Positions 46,020-56,275 of a stretch of 64,000 bases of DNA are shown in pieces (within the stretch, counting starts at the first letter, position 1; every line of letters starts with the position of its first letter). The notes under the pieces were generated by a model. The model saw only the letters and a list, made by a program, of their open reading frames with translations, ran no database searches and had not been told where the DNA came from. The DNA comes from Homarus americanus (taxonomy: Eukaryota; Arthropoda; Malacostraca; Decapoda; Nephropidae). Made by a program: the position numbers and the translations under genes. The stretch is from NCBI RefSeq assembly GCF_018991925.1, contig NW_024736071.1, positions 8,295,453 to 8,359,452 on the forward strand. Direction: 5' to 3'.

Positions 46020-46862
46020 AATAATTCACATTTCATTGAGAGACAGAAAATTGGAGGAAAGGGGAAAGAGGGAGAAAACGGAGACTGGAAAGAGGGCAAA
46101 GAGTGGGAAAAGAACGAGGGAAGAAAGAAGAAAGAAAGACGATGGAGAGAAGAAAAAGAAACGAGTGAAAGGAAAAAGAGAGAGGGAAGGGAAACAGAGC
46201 AGAAAGAAAGAGGATGAGAGGAAAGAAAACGAAAGAAATAATAGGAAAGAAAGAGGAGAAAGGATAGAGAGTGAAAGGAGACAGTTAACAGCAGGAGAGT
46301 GAAGAAACCGTGAAATAGGAAACAAAAGAGATACAAGAAAGAGGAGAAAATAGAAGAAAGGGAAGGAGTGGTGGAGAAGGGAAGAGGAGAGAAAGAAGGA
46401 TAGGACAGGGGAGGAATGGAAGAAGAGGAAAAGATGGAGAGAAATGGATAGGAGAGGGGAAGAAGAGGTATTGGTGAGGGGAAGAAGTAGGGTGAGCGAG
46501 GGGAACAAGCAGGGGAAGAGAGGGGAACAAGCATAGGAAGAGAGGGGAACAAACGAGGTAGGAGAGGGGAACAAGCAAGGTAGGAGGAGGGAACAAGCAA
46601 GGTAGGAGGAGGGAACAAGCAAGGTAGGAGGAGGGAACAAGCGGGTTAAGAGAAGGGAACAAGCAGGGGAAGAGAGAGGAACAGGCAGGGAAAGAGAAGG
46701 GAACAAACGAGGTAGGAGAAGGGAACAAACAGGGGAAGAGAAGAACACACGAGGTAAGAGAGGGGGAACAAGCAGGGGAAGAGAAAGGAACAAGCAAGGT
46801 AAGAGAGGGGGAACAAGCAGGGAAAGAGAGGGGAACAAACGAGGTAGGAGGAGGGAGGCGGA
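46020..46862. repeat. Purine-rich region with GGGGAACAAGCAGGGGAAGAG minisatellite
   Basis: GA-rich throughout. From 46497 a 24-bp unit (GGGGAACAAGCAGGGGAAGA and GGGAACAAGCAAGGTAGGAG) repeats about 15 times. Leucine/proline/serine-rich frames of 206-291 codons on the - strand are artefacts. Confidence 0.92.
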
Positions 46863-46920
46863 GGTAGAGAGATACACCTCGCCCGGGTCTGTTTACATGA
46901 TACACAATAGATAAAACAGA

Positions 46921-47340
46921 CGCAATATGTACACCCAGGATCTAAACATATCCACACATGTATGTATATAAACCATGTATACATCCATGATTTATACACA
47001 TCCACACATGTATGTATATAAACCATGTATACATCCATGATTTATACATATCCACACATGTATGTATAAAAACTCGGTATATATTCATGATTTATACATA
47101 TTCACACATGTATATAAACTAGGTAATACATCCATAATTTACACATATCCACACATGTATGTATATAAACTTGGTATACATCCCTGATTAATACATATCC
47201 ACACATGTATGTATAAAAACTCGGTATATATTCATGATTTATACATATTCACACATGTATATAAACTAGGTAATACATCCATAATTTACACATATCCACA
47301 CATGTATGTATATAAACGAGGTATACATACAGGATTTTGT
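46921..47340. repeat. About 51-bp satellite with CCACACATGTATGTATATAA
   Basis: Eight units carrying CATATCCACACATGTATGTA, TATAAACC or AAAACTCGG, and TATACATCCATGATTTA. Units alternate in pairs (46.99-47.1 versus 47.18-47.29 kb share the TATATTCATGATTTATACAT variant), showing a two-unit duplication. Confidence 0.95.
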
Positions 47341-47377
47341 ATATATTCACAGATCGAAACCTTACTCTAATAAAGAA

Positions 47378-47380
<3 letters not shown>

Positions 47381-47422
<42 letters not shown>
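47381..47422. repeat. (TG)n microsatellite
   Basis: Uninterrupted TG tract. Confidence 0.96.
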
Positions 47423-47425
<3 letters not shown>

Positions 47426-47619
47426 AATCCTCAGCCTCACATCACCTAAGAAGAGAATGAAAAAATATATATATATAAATACCTTCTTTCTCTCTCCCAC
47501 CCACTCCCCCTCGACACGCCTCGATGACGTCACGAGTGTAAACAGATGAGGAGGGACTAGTGAATGGGACCACAGCCATGAGGTGATGAGTTGGTCGCTC
47601 TGAGTGGGTGTTTGACGCC

Positions 47620-48035
47620 ATCTGGCACTTGCTGACGCCTTCTGACGCTTGTTACCTTCTCCTCATTGAAGCTTACTGACACCTGCTGACGACTCCTGAC
47701 ACTTGCTAACACATACTGACACTTGTTGACTCCCTATGAGGATTGTTGACTGCCACTGGAGCTCATTAACACCTGCTAACGACATTTGCTGACTCATTCT
47801 GACACTTGGTGACTTCTCCCAAATCTCATCGACACATGCAAGCGCCTCCTGACACTTGCTGAGGTCTTCTGACATCCTAACGCCCCTTGAAGCTTCCTGG
47901 AGTTCTTGACATTTACTGACGCGTACTAACACCTCATTAATGACTACTAACGTTCACTAACACCAGTTGGATCTTCCTGGCCTCTGCATACACCTGCCAA
48001 CATCTCGCCTACTGACGTTACTGACTGCTGACGTC
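47620..48035. repeat. Degenerate CTGACACTTGCTGACG repeat region
   Basis: Recurring TGACACTTGCTGACG, CTGACACCTGCTGACGACTC and CTAACACCTG words with irregular spacing of 15-25 bp. An old minisatellite. Confidence 0.75.
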
Positions 48036-48254
48036 TGGTGGTTAATAAAGTCACTAGTGATCAAAATATGTACATAAATTACCTATTAAGCTAGTTACTC
48101 ATCCCATCCTGTAGTCTATTTCCTCTCCTCAGCGATAGTTATGAGTTGAAACTACAGACAGACACAGCTGGGGGTTAACTAAGGCAGTCTTTTATAAGGT
48201 CTGGTGAATCCCTTCATATAGACTGGTGACATGTTTATATATCTGGTTGTATAT

Positions 48255-48260
48255 ATATAT

Positions 48261-48299
<39 letters not shown>

Positions 48300-48301
48300 T
48301 A
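48255..48301. repeat. (TTTA)n microsatellite
   Basis: About 11 TTTA units after a short TA run. Confidence 0.97.
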
Positions 48302-48369
48302 AAATTTCCAATAAGATTCAAAACACTATGATAATAACTATGGCCACTAAGAAGACGTAGTAACTCTGC

Positions 48370-49389
48370 CCCACATACACCAACACATACATACATACAC
48401 ACACTTACCCCCCACCCACCCTCACACCCACCTACCCACACACACCCACACAATCATCCACCCCCAACCTACCCCCACCTACTCCCACACCCAGCCCCAC
48501 ACACTCACACAAACCCCCTCACACCCACATCCATTCCAAACACCCACACCCATCCATCCCCAAACACCCACACGAACGTACACATATCTAAACATACCCA
48601 ACCATCCACACCCACACAAAACCACACACCCATACCCACCCCCACCCACCCCACACATCCCCACACGTACCTCCTGACAAAAACACACACCCACACAACA
48701 CCACACACCCACACCCACACAACAAAATCCACATACCCACACACAACACCACCACACCCACACAACACCACACACCCACACCCACCTCACCACAAAAACC
48801 ACATACCCATTACTACCAACACCACACACCCACCCATACACATCCCCATCCACCCACCCCCTTAACCTAGCCTCCACACACCCAAACCCACCCTGCACAT
48901 CGCCACCCAACACCCACACACACCCGTATCACACCCCCACACCCATCCCCAGCCCAAACCCACCCACCCACACCCACCCACCCACACCCACCCCTCACAC
49001 CCATAGCCACCCCCACACACCCCCACACTAACCCCACACACCCCACCCAAATCCACACAGCCACACGTACCCACACAAATCCACTCACCCATACTCCACA
49101 CAAAACCAAACACCCACACAGCACCACACACCCACACCCAACCCACCCCACACATCCCCAACTACCCACACCCAGCCCATGACACACACACACACACACA
49201 CACACACATACCGAAAACCACATACCCACACCCACCCCACAAAACTCCACCCAACCCCACCTACCTCCACACCCACCCAACACACCCCAACACAAATCCA
49301 CACACCCACACACCCCTACACACACCCACACATCCCCACCTACCCACACCCACACAAAACCACACACTCGCCCCCACACACCCTCGACA
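48370..49389. repeat. CACACCCACCCAC C-rich minisatellite, 5' flank of LINE
   Basis: About 1 kb of CACCCACACCCAC words with CCACACAACACC and CCACATACCCA variants and a (CA)n run at 49178-49207. The - strand glycine/valine/tryptophan frames (up to 170 codons) are artefacts. Its right edge adjoins the 5' end of the I-like LINE. Confidence 0.95.
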
Positions 49390-49423
49390 ATAAGTAAATA
49401 CCGTCGCGTTTTGTCACTCCACC

Positions 49424-50815
49424 ATGTCTGAGTCGACCAATGAGAACACCGCTGATCACTCCCTAGACCAGCAACAGGGAGAGAGTGATGCAGTCAACAG
49501 CAATTCTGATCTTGGAGATGAACACCAATGCAATGGAGGGATTCCAAATAGTTAAATCCAAGAAGCAGAAGTTACAACGTGCAGAGAGGAAACGTGACCA
49601 ACAATTCACCTCTCTTTATCCCAAAAGAGCAAGCCTTGACTTCCCTGACGCCACGCTAACCACGGACAAATAAACGTGGTTAAATGAGGCAACAGCGAGA
49701 CACCCGGGAGCTCAGTTCTCACCCAGAGTTCACACACAGGAATATGTTATACTCAAGAATGTTCCACACATCCTAAGTGGCTTTGTCATCAATGAACTAG
49801 CGGGAATAATTGCTCTAATAATTAATCAGAGGACTTGGACCAGTTCCAAGACCCAGCAATACTTGAACAAGATGCGAGAGGCCAAGGCGGCTTAGAGTCG
49901 AGAATGCAGTCATTGCTGATTCGATAGGACCTGAGGACCCACCCAGGACTCTCACTGTCCTTGGTGCTTACCGTTATCTAAATGTAGACATCTATCAGCC
50001 TCCATCCCGGAGATGTTACAAATGTCAGCGCTGGGGCCATGTGGCTCGTGTCTACCCTTTTCAGAGACGGTGGTGTGGTTTCTGTGCACGACCACACGCA
50101 ACAAAGATCTGCAGTAAAAAGTTTACTGCAGGTGAAGCAGTACAAAAACGATGCATCAACTGTAAAACCGATGGGGTCCCTACATGGCCCTACAACTGCC
50201 CTCAAGCTCCCCAGCGACTGAGTCCACCACCTTGGCAGGTGTGAGGCAGCTCTACTGCTATAGGGGAGCCACCTAGGAACAACGCCTGGTTCACCAGCAT
50301 CACCGCACCTAACCGACCGGTACCAGCTGCTAACAGCAGCCCCGAATTAAATGATGCAGATATAGAGCTGCAACAGGAAGTTACCAACGCTTCCACTGAT
50401 CACACAAGCAACGTAGTGAACACTGCTATTGAAAGTGACATACTACAGCTCAAAGACCAAATGGAGAAACAAAATGAAGTGATAAAAGACCTTTGGAACA
50501 CAATAAAAGGGCTGAGCGCCATGATTTTTCAGCAGTGTAATAATTATAATAGAAAGAATTATCCAAAAACTATAGTGCCAGATGTGGAAACTCAAGATCC
50601 AACAGTCGATCCAAATAGTGGAAAACAAGTGATACTGGGAACAGTCTTACTGAGGCTTCTGTGGACATAGTCAGTGAAGATGAACAAACACAAAGAGAAA
50701 ATGGTGGTGATGTGGAGTGTGACCAAAGTGTGTTGATGTCTTCCATTGAAATACAACAAATGGGGCTCAGTACACTAAATGCTCCAGAAATGTTTAAAAA
50801 CAGAAGGGACAGATA
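49424..50815 (+). pseudogene. LINE ORF1 (gag-like, zinc knuckles), frameshifted
   Basis: Starts at ATG 49424 (MSESTNENTADHSL). A frameshift leads to EGFQIVKSKKQKLQRAERKR, then EYVILKNVPHILSGFVINEL. The zinc-knuckle block spans about 50010-50215: CYKCQRWGHVARV (first knuckle with its last cysteine lost), CGFCARPHATKIC (CX2CX3HX4C, intact) and CINC...YNCP. A coiled-coil-like stretch, DILQLKDQMEKQNEVIKDLW, follows at about 50440-50500. The protein packages LINE RNA. At least four frame breaks are visible. Confidence 0.8.
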
Positions 50816-50873
50816 ACACGAAAAAAAAAAGTATCATACAATGCCTTCGGCTTCTTTCCAAATATAGTTCATA

Positions 50874-51630
50874 ATGGCCAGTGTTAATACCAGACAAAGA
50901 TACAGAGCGGTGAAGGTGATGAGTTGGAACATCTCATTCCTCAGAAAACGATACCCTGACCTCCACCATAAAGTTGTGACTGAGGACATCGATATTGTGT
51001 GTCTGCAGGAGTGTCTCACACCTAATGGTAAGCCCCCACCCAATCTGCCCAATTATGTGTATTATGATCCTAGTTCTACTCACGCATGTCTAATGTATGT
51101 GAAAAAAATCGCTACCACATATACTTCTTATATCCCCCAAAAATAAAGAATACCAATTTCCAATATCAAGGGATCACTATCCACCTGGGCAACACCACAC
51201 TCAATGTGTTAAACGCTTAGGCTCCCTAAGGTCAGCTTCAATACACAGATCTCCCAGACATCATATATACTGAACCCACTGTCTTAATTGGTGACCTGAA
51301 CACTAAACATAAGAAATTAGATGACCCCACCACTAACACCAATGGTAGGAGACTTATTTCACTACTAAGTGCATATGAAGATGTTCAAATCATTGTTAAT
51401 AGTGAGCCAACACACATCTATGGCGGGGCTCTAGACGAGTGTGTAGTCTTTAATCTATCATACACAAATCATAGCTCTGATGTAGTTACTGATCATATGT
51501 CTAATAACAAACCAATCCAAGCCAATATACATGTATCCAAAGGAAAACTTAACAGACATAGATTCACAGTCAAACAAGAACATGAAAGCCAGTTCATAAA
51601 CTTCATCTATGATTGTCAGGATAAATATTA
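50874..51630 (+). pseudogene. LINE ORF2 endonuclease domain, frameshifted
   Basis: Starts at ATG 50874. KVMSWNISFLRKRYPDLH and IDIVCLQECLTP are the N-terminal AP-endonuclease motifs, including the metal-binding N and E. After a stop at 51146 the domain continues in other frames: VLIGDLNTKHKKLDD (catalytic GDxN), GRRLISLL and PTHIYGGALDE. In intact elements this nicks the target for first-strand priming. Sequence similarity stops at the palindrome beginning at 51616. Confidence 0.85.
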
Positions 51631-51911
51631 AACATTCCAAAGGTAGAATCTTTATAATAATAAACTATTCATTGTTATTTAATATCATGAGAAGTTTCCA
51701 AAAGTTCGTATATTTGGTTAAATAATGAAAAAATTATATTAATGAATTGGTAACAACTACAACGAGGACTGCCACAAGATTCTCAGATCAAATTTTCTTC
51801 ATTATTTAACCAAATATACGAACTTTTGGAAACTTCTCAATATATTAAATAACAATGAATAGATTATTATTATAAAGATTCTACCTTTGGAATGTTTAAT
51901 ATTTATCCTGA
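51616..51911. mobile_element. Near-perfect palindromic (fold-back) element, about 296 bp
   Basis: The arms 51616-51735 and about 51791-51911 are inverted copies differing at only a few positions, around a 55-bp centre. The arms begin TCAGGATAAATATTAAACAT. It lies exactly where the LINE loses its RT core. It could be a fold-back transposon or an inverted duplication created during reverse transcription. No clear target duplication is visible. Confidence 0.75.
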
Positions 51912-52019
51912 TAGTAATGCAGCCGAAAATAGATCCACCTATCACATCACCTTTACATACAACTTTACTTTACCAAGTATTGCCAGGTAAAATTGGCAGT
52001 ACAAGACTCGGGGTGGGGT

Positions 52020-52387
52020 CGCTGGATCTTTGGCTGACTGTACGTACCTAGGCTATATAAGATCTCTGAAAGGTTACCAAGCATCTTACCTTGTCATTCA
52101 TGACGGGAAAGGCATTGACAAGCTCGAAAAAATAAAAAATAAAGCCCTTGGAACTATTTTAAGCTGTCCCATGGGCACTAAAGTACTCAGTATGAGGAAA
52201 GAACTAGGAATACCCAGTGTCAAACAAAGAAATATTTAAGTCAACCTCATGATAGTACTGAGGCTCTTGCATGGTGATCCAAATAACATTGCTTCTAAGA
52301 ACCTGCTAGAATATATGGGTCATGAAACTGGTGAATCTTAATGGACCCGAACTACGGCTACATAAATGAGGATATTTGGACAAGAGT
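52020..52387 (+). pseudogene. LINE ORF2 RT thumb/connection remnant
   Basis: CTYLGYIRSLKGYQASYLVI, GKGIDKLEKIKNKALGTIL and MGTKVLSMRKELGIPSV are the post-catalytic RT region. They match 62.6-62.75 kb (GTILSCPMGTKV versus GIILGCPMNTKV) and the antisense copy at 39.4 kb. It continues as VNLMIVLRLLHGDPNNIASK up to the hAT insertion. Confidence 0.82.
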
Positions 52388-52395
52388 CTAGACCA

Positions 52396-53108
52396 AACTT
52401 TTTCATTTCATTCCCCCATGAGGAACTCTCAACATCCTCGTGGTCCCCCTTCAGTTCTCTCCCAAGCCCCTCACAAATATTGATGAAAATAAACTGTTTT
52501 GGTTCTCTTCCTTTATTTTAACGTTCTCATTCATCAAACAGAATGCATATTTTGTTACAGTTCAATGGGATGGATGACATTGTTTCCTTTCAGTCAGTCG
52601 ACTGATTCGAGGTTGAGTCACTGATAAAGCACATCTCATGCCTGGGTCCACATGTAACCGGTTTCGGCTTTTATTCTCTATTTGAAGAAGGTGGAGAAAC
52701 CAGATTCACATAAATAAGTAGTAGAAAATGGCAAGAGGACTCGTAGTGCGATTTCACTAACTTTTGGATATGACTGATACACTGAGCACCAGAATACAGT
52801 GAGAGATTTTTCTTCATAGAGGTTTCTGGCAGCAGAATCGTTCTGAGATCAAGGAATTCGTCTGAACAGGAACTAGAATCGTGCAATCTGAGCGAATCCG
52901 TTGGAAATGAAAAACTAGCTGCTGCATCATACTATGAAAATATCAAAACTGTACCGTATGGGTATTATCATTACACACAATGACAACAAAAAAATCTCCC
53001 CTAACAAGGCAAAGTAACAAAAAAAAGTTGAATCAGAGTTTCCACATTTTCTCCAAACATATACTACTTACACTAGCCTGCCATGGCCCCAGTTTGAGAA
53101 ACACTGGA
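52396..53108 (-). mobile_element. hAT-type DNA transposon fragment inserted in the LINE
   Basis: An 8-bp target duplication CTAGACCA flanks it (52388-52395 and 53109-53116). The uninterrupted target is present in the other LINE copy (GGACTAGACCATCTG near 62926). The right end, read on the - strand, is CCAGTGTTTCTCAAACTGGG, a typical hAT terminal repeat. The left end keeps only AAACT of it. Length of 713 bp and a 3'-only coding region show internal deletion. The final base at 53108 may belong to the target. Confidence 0.82.
52560..52920 (-). pseudogene. hAT transposase C-terminal (dimerisation) domain, ZBED/SCAND3-like
   Basis: Joined - strand frames read LTVFWCSVYQSYPKVSEIAL, VLLPFSTTYLCESGFSTFF, then RNRLHVDP-type and ISRLTERKQCHPSH fragments. 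LLPFxxTYLCExGFS and the following K(x)KxRNRL are the hallmark of the hAT dimerisation region in the ZBED5/SCAND3-like group. The N-terminal zinc finger and the DDE acidic residues are absent. Frameshifts and stops disrupt the rest. Confidence 0.82.
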
Positions 53109-53368
53109 CTAGACCATCTGTATAAAGTTGAGATACAGCAGCGTTTCTTGCCACCCTGGCGGACAGTTTCTTTCGACATAACGACACCCCTGTACGCGTC
53201 TAAATGACTGACCACACATAATCCTAATCTCCAACACACTGCCAAAGTGAGAGCTCTTTAACAAATATATAATCTATAAATTGATAACAACATCACACAG
53301 ACCCTCTACACTGACGGCTCTCTTAACACTGTCTGTGGAAGGGCTAGAAGTGCTGTCATTGTGACTCA
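53109..53368 (+). pseudogene. LINE ORF2 connection and RNase H start
   Basis: LDHLYKVEIQQRFLPPWRTV continues the LINE after the hAT insertion. TLYTDGSLNTVCGRA at about 53300-53345 is the first RNase H motif, with its catalytic Asp in YTDGS. The retroposon at 53382 interrupts the domain 40 bp later. Confidence 0.82.
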
Positions 53369-53381
53369 GCCTAACGGTAAT

Positions 53382-53597
53382 CAGATTCAGATTCAGATTT
53401 GCCCCCGAGGGGGCTAGTTTATTGGGCACCCCCTTACATCCTGTGCAAGGTGAAGCGCAGAAGCGTTTACAGCGCCCAACAGGGAAGTATGAAAAGTTCA
53501 TACTTGCCTTTATGACTCGTACATTAAGGGCGTAAAAGCCTGAAGGGTCATAGGTTCTGTCAAGTTACATAAAGTGAGAGAATGATGAGTGTGTGGG
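53382..53597 (-). mobile_element. Short retroposon (SINE-like) with 13-bp target duplication and LINE-like tail
   Basis: Flanked by the direct repeat GCCTAACGGTAAT (53369-53381 and 53598-53610). The empty target exists at 63187-63201 in the other LINE copy. The - strand runs from a CCCCACACACTCATC head to the tail CAATAAACTAGCCCCC, a 14-bp hairpin GCCCCCGAGGGGGC (53401-53414) and three AATCTG hexamers. The tail matches the 3' ends of the I-like LINE. I see no A/B boxes, so it may be a SINE with a non-tRNA head or a 5'-truncated LINE tail. Confidence 0.75.
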
Positions 53598-53610
53598 GCC
53601 TAACGGTAAT

Positions 53611-54440
53611 GTAATAGAGAAAGGAGCTAGAATTGAGAACTGGGCATCCACTCTACAAACTGAACTATATGTCATTCTCACAGCCCTGAAACTTGTTGAA
53701 GACACTGCCACTGACAGTCTTATCACAACTGACTCCTTATCCTCATTACTTGCTATTGATACCCGAAACTCAGATTTGTCACCCTCCTATGTCTGAAGCC
53801 AGACACAAGCCTATGTGTCTTGTTGACGGGGATATCAGGATCAAGTTGCTGTGGATCCCCTCTCACATAGGCATCAGTCAACATGATAAAATTGTTCCTT
53901 CTGCTAAACTCGCGTCCAACAATGACAATGTTGAATACAATCTGGGACTGACAAAGAGAACCTTAAAAACTGTAATTAGAAAAGAACTTATTGATGAATT
54001 TGAAGGAAACAGACAAGTGCAAACAAGCACTAGTTAACCCATTGTCTACCATGAAGTAAAACATGTATATGAAGCAAGTAACAAGACCACTGGATTACAA
54101 GATGTTGTAACTGCTAGACTAAGGTTAGGATGTAAGTACCTCTGGCAGTATGCCCCTAAGGCAGATGTGAACAAAACTCAATGGCCACACACTCCAACAC
54201 TATTTCTTCGACTGTGAACAAATAGAACCTTATAGAAATTGATCCAAGTCCACTTTATCTCTGAGGGCAGGATAGCTGATATACTAAGGCTGTATCCACA
54301 CTTCGCATCTAGTACCTAATCAAAATTCTATGTACAACTTAAACAATGTACTGAAATACTCTGTAACACTAGTGCAATGTCTGATAAACACCCTGAGTGG
54401 CCTCTACTCCGCGATACTTTTTGTGATACCTCTTACAGGA
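53611..54440 (+). pseudogene. LINE ORF2 RNase H (second half) and C-terminus
   Basis: NGNVIEKGARIENWASTLQT and ELYVILTALKLVEDTATDSL carry the catalytic Glu, and TTDSLSSLLAI carries the next Asp. KLLWIPSHIGISQHD is the motif before the final active-site residue (usually WxPxHxGxxGNE). After frame breaks come KHVYEASNKTTGLQDVVTAR, LRLGCKYLWQYAPK and a histidine/cysteine tail around 54180-54220. The RNase H is recognisable, but stops and shifts disable it. Confidence 0.85.
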
Positions 54441-54485
54441 TGAGTATGGGTGGACAATAAACTAACAGCTATCCGGGGCAAAATT

Positions 54486-54650
54486 CAATTCACACCATAC
54501 CCACCCACACTCACCTTTACACACCCTCCCACCCACACCCACCCACCCACACCCATCTACCCTTACTCACATTTACTCCCACCCACCCTCCCACATCTAC
54601 TCCCACCCACATCTACTCCCACAGCCACACCTACACCCACCCCAACGAAC
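54486..54650. repeat. CCCACACTCACC minisatellite, 3' flank of LINE
   Basis: CACCCACACCCACCCACCC, CATCTACTCCCACC and related units start within 20 bp of the LINE 3' end. They are the same strand-type as the 5' flank at 48370-49389. Confidence 0.92.
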
Positions 54651-55627
54651 AAGGACAAGCGTTCGATTTGACAACATCCCGCGAACCCGTTCATGAATAT
54701 AATCAAAACCCAGTGAACAACAGTAAGGACAAACACGCATTAAACATCACACACGGAGAGAAGAAAAGGAAGAGGAGGTGGAAGTGGAGGAGGAGTAGGA
54801 GGTTATGGTGGTTCCATGCCACAATTTGTGTTGCGTATGAATACGTTTTCGGGAGAAGAAAAAGAGAGAAAGAGAGAAAACGAGAGATAGCAGATAATTG
54901 GCCGGTGATCATTCAATATTTACCTCAGTGGTGTAACATTCCGCACTGAGGCTTTTTCCATTCGCTGTGTTGAGCTAAAGCTTAACTCGACACGTGTGTA
55001 TGAGGCGCCGTCACTTGGGTATTACTAAGGGACCACAGTATAGCGACTTGTATTTGATAAGACTACCCCCTCCCCCACACAAAAAAATAATCATAATCTT
55101 ATTAACGAACAAACTTTATAGTTTCAATTAAAAAAAAATCAATTTCTCTCCCTTTTTTCAGTACTCTTATTCTTCAGTAAAACTTTTTTTAATAAAACCC
55201 AAAACATTAAGCTTCATTAAAGTAAAAATATAAATAAAAAAATACGTAAAAATCTAGGAAATTAATTTTCGTAAACGAACATTAAAACTTGGTTCATTCG
55301 TAAGAAACTTTTACTGTCAAATAATTTAATTAAGCAAGAGTCGTTATACTCGACAATTACCGCCACTTGTGAAGGCAGCGTGTCTTTGTGTACAGGGACT
55401 ACCCATGTATTAAAATCTGGATCCTAACCAGAGTGTTTCCGCTAAAATATGTGTACTGGTACTTATTTTGATATTAATTACATGTATTGGTAGAGATTTA
55501 GATACAAGGTACAAGTACAGATTTTGGTGTACAGTATAGGTACAAATTTAAATATATAGTACAAGTACAGACTCAGATAAAAAACACATAGCGATAATTA
55601 TGTATAAAATACAAGTACAGTGGCAGG
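54651..55627. other. Unique AT-rich DNA, no gene seen
   Basis: GA-rich patch at 54755-54890, then AT-rich sequence. 55440-55620 has irregular repeats of TACAAGTACAGATTTAG-like words. No supported gene. Confidence 0.45.
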
Positions 55628-56275
55628 GTGTTCCTACATGATCAGTCAAGGTGCCATCCTCATGTCTGGGGGTTGGCGACCACAGTCATCCACTCGAAAC
55701 GTTCTTGGGCTGTTTTTACTAATCCTTTAAGATTTGGCATATGTCTAGGGACCCAGCTTTTTAATTTAATTCATCCATCTCAGTCTCTGCCTTCCCCAGG
55801 TCGTCTTACCCTTAACTTTGCCCATTAATAGTTCTGCTAGTATCCTTCCATCCTTAACTATTCTGGCTAAAGTTTCTCGTTTTCCTTATTTTATAAATTT
55901 CAAGGAGAGTATTTTCATTTATTCCCTTGTCCGTGTAACTTATTCTTATCATTCTCCTGTAGCACCACACTACAAAGGCCTCTGACCCCCATCTGGTGTC
56001 TGCTGAAACTGTTTACGTTTGTGACCCCTACAGCAATACTGACCTTACACAGCATTTCAGCAGCATTTTTCTCAAATTAAAATTATTATCCCTTTTTATC
56101 AGGTCTCTTGATCTATTCTTACTTTGATGTCTTCTACCACCACTAATGTTACTCCTTTAAGTACACAAAATATTCTCTTGCTTAAGTTCCCTGCCATCTA
56201 TCATAATTTTTATTTTCAAGATGTATTCATTATTAGGAACAATCATTGCTTTCGTCTTTACAGCATTAACTCTTA

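Larger units (their letters stand above)
49390..54485 (+). mobile_element. I-like non-LTR retrotransposon, near full length but decayed
   Basis: Order on the + strand: ORF1 with zinc knuckles, endonuclease, RT C-terminal region, RNase H and a C-terminal zinc-finger-like tail, ending in CAATAAACTAACAGCT and AAAATTC. ORF1 zinc knuckles plus endonuclease, RT and RNase H is the domain layout of I-clade LINEs. The catalytic RT core is missing between 51.63 and 52.03 kb. Three insertions interrupt it (51616-51911, 52396-53108, 53382-53597). Multiple frameshifts make it inactive. CACC-type arrays flank both ends. Confidence 0.88.

Noticed and set aside
46026..46905. 206-291-codon leucine/serine/proline frames on the - strand
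   Set aside because: They derive from purine-rich minisatellite DNA. Overlapping frames are all open.
48479..49379. Gly/Val/Trp/Cys-rich frames on the - strand
   Set aside because: CACCC-type minisatellite translation.
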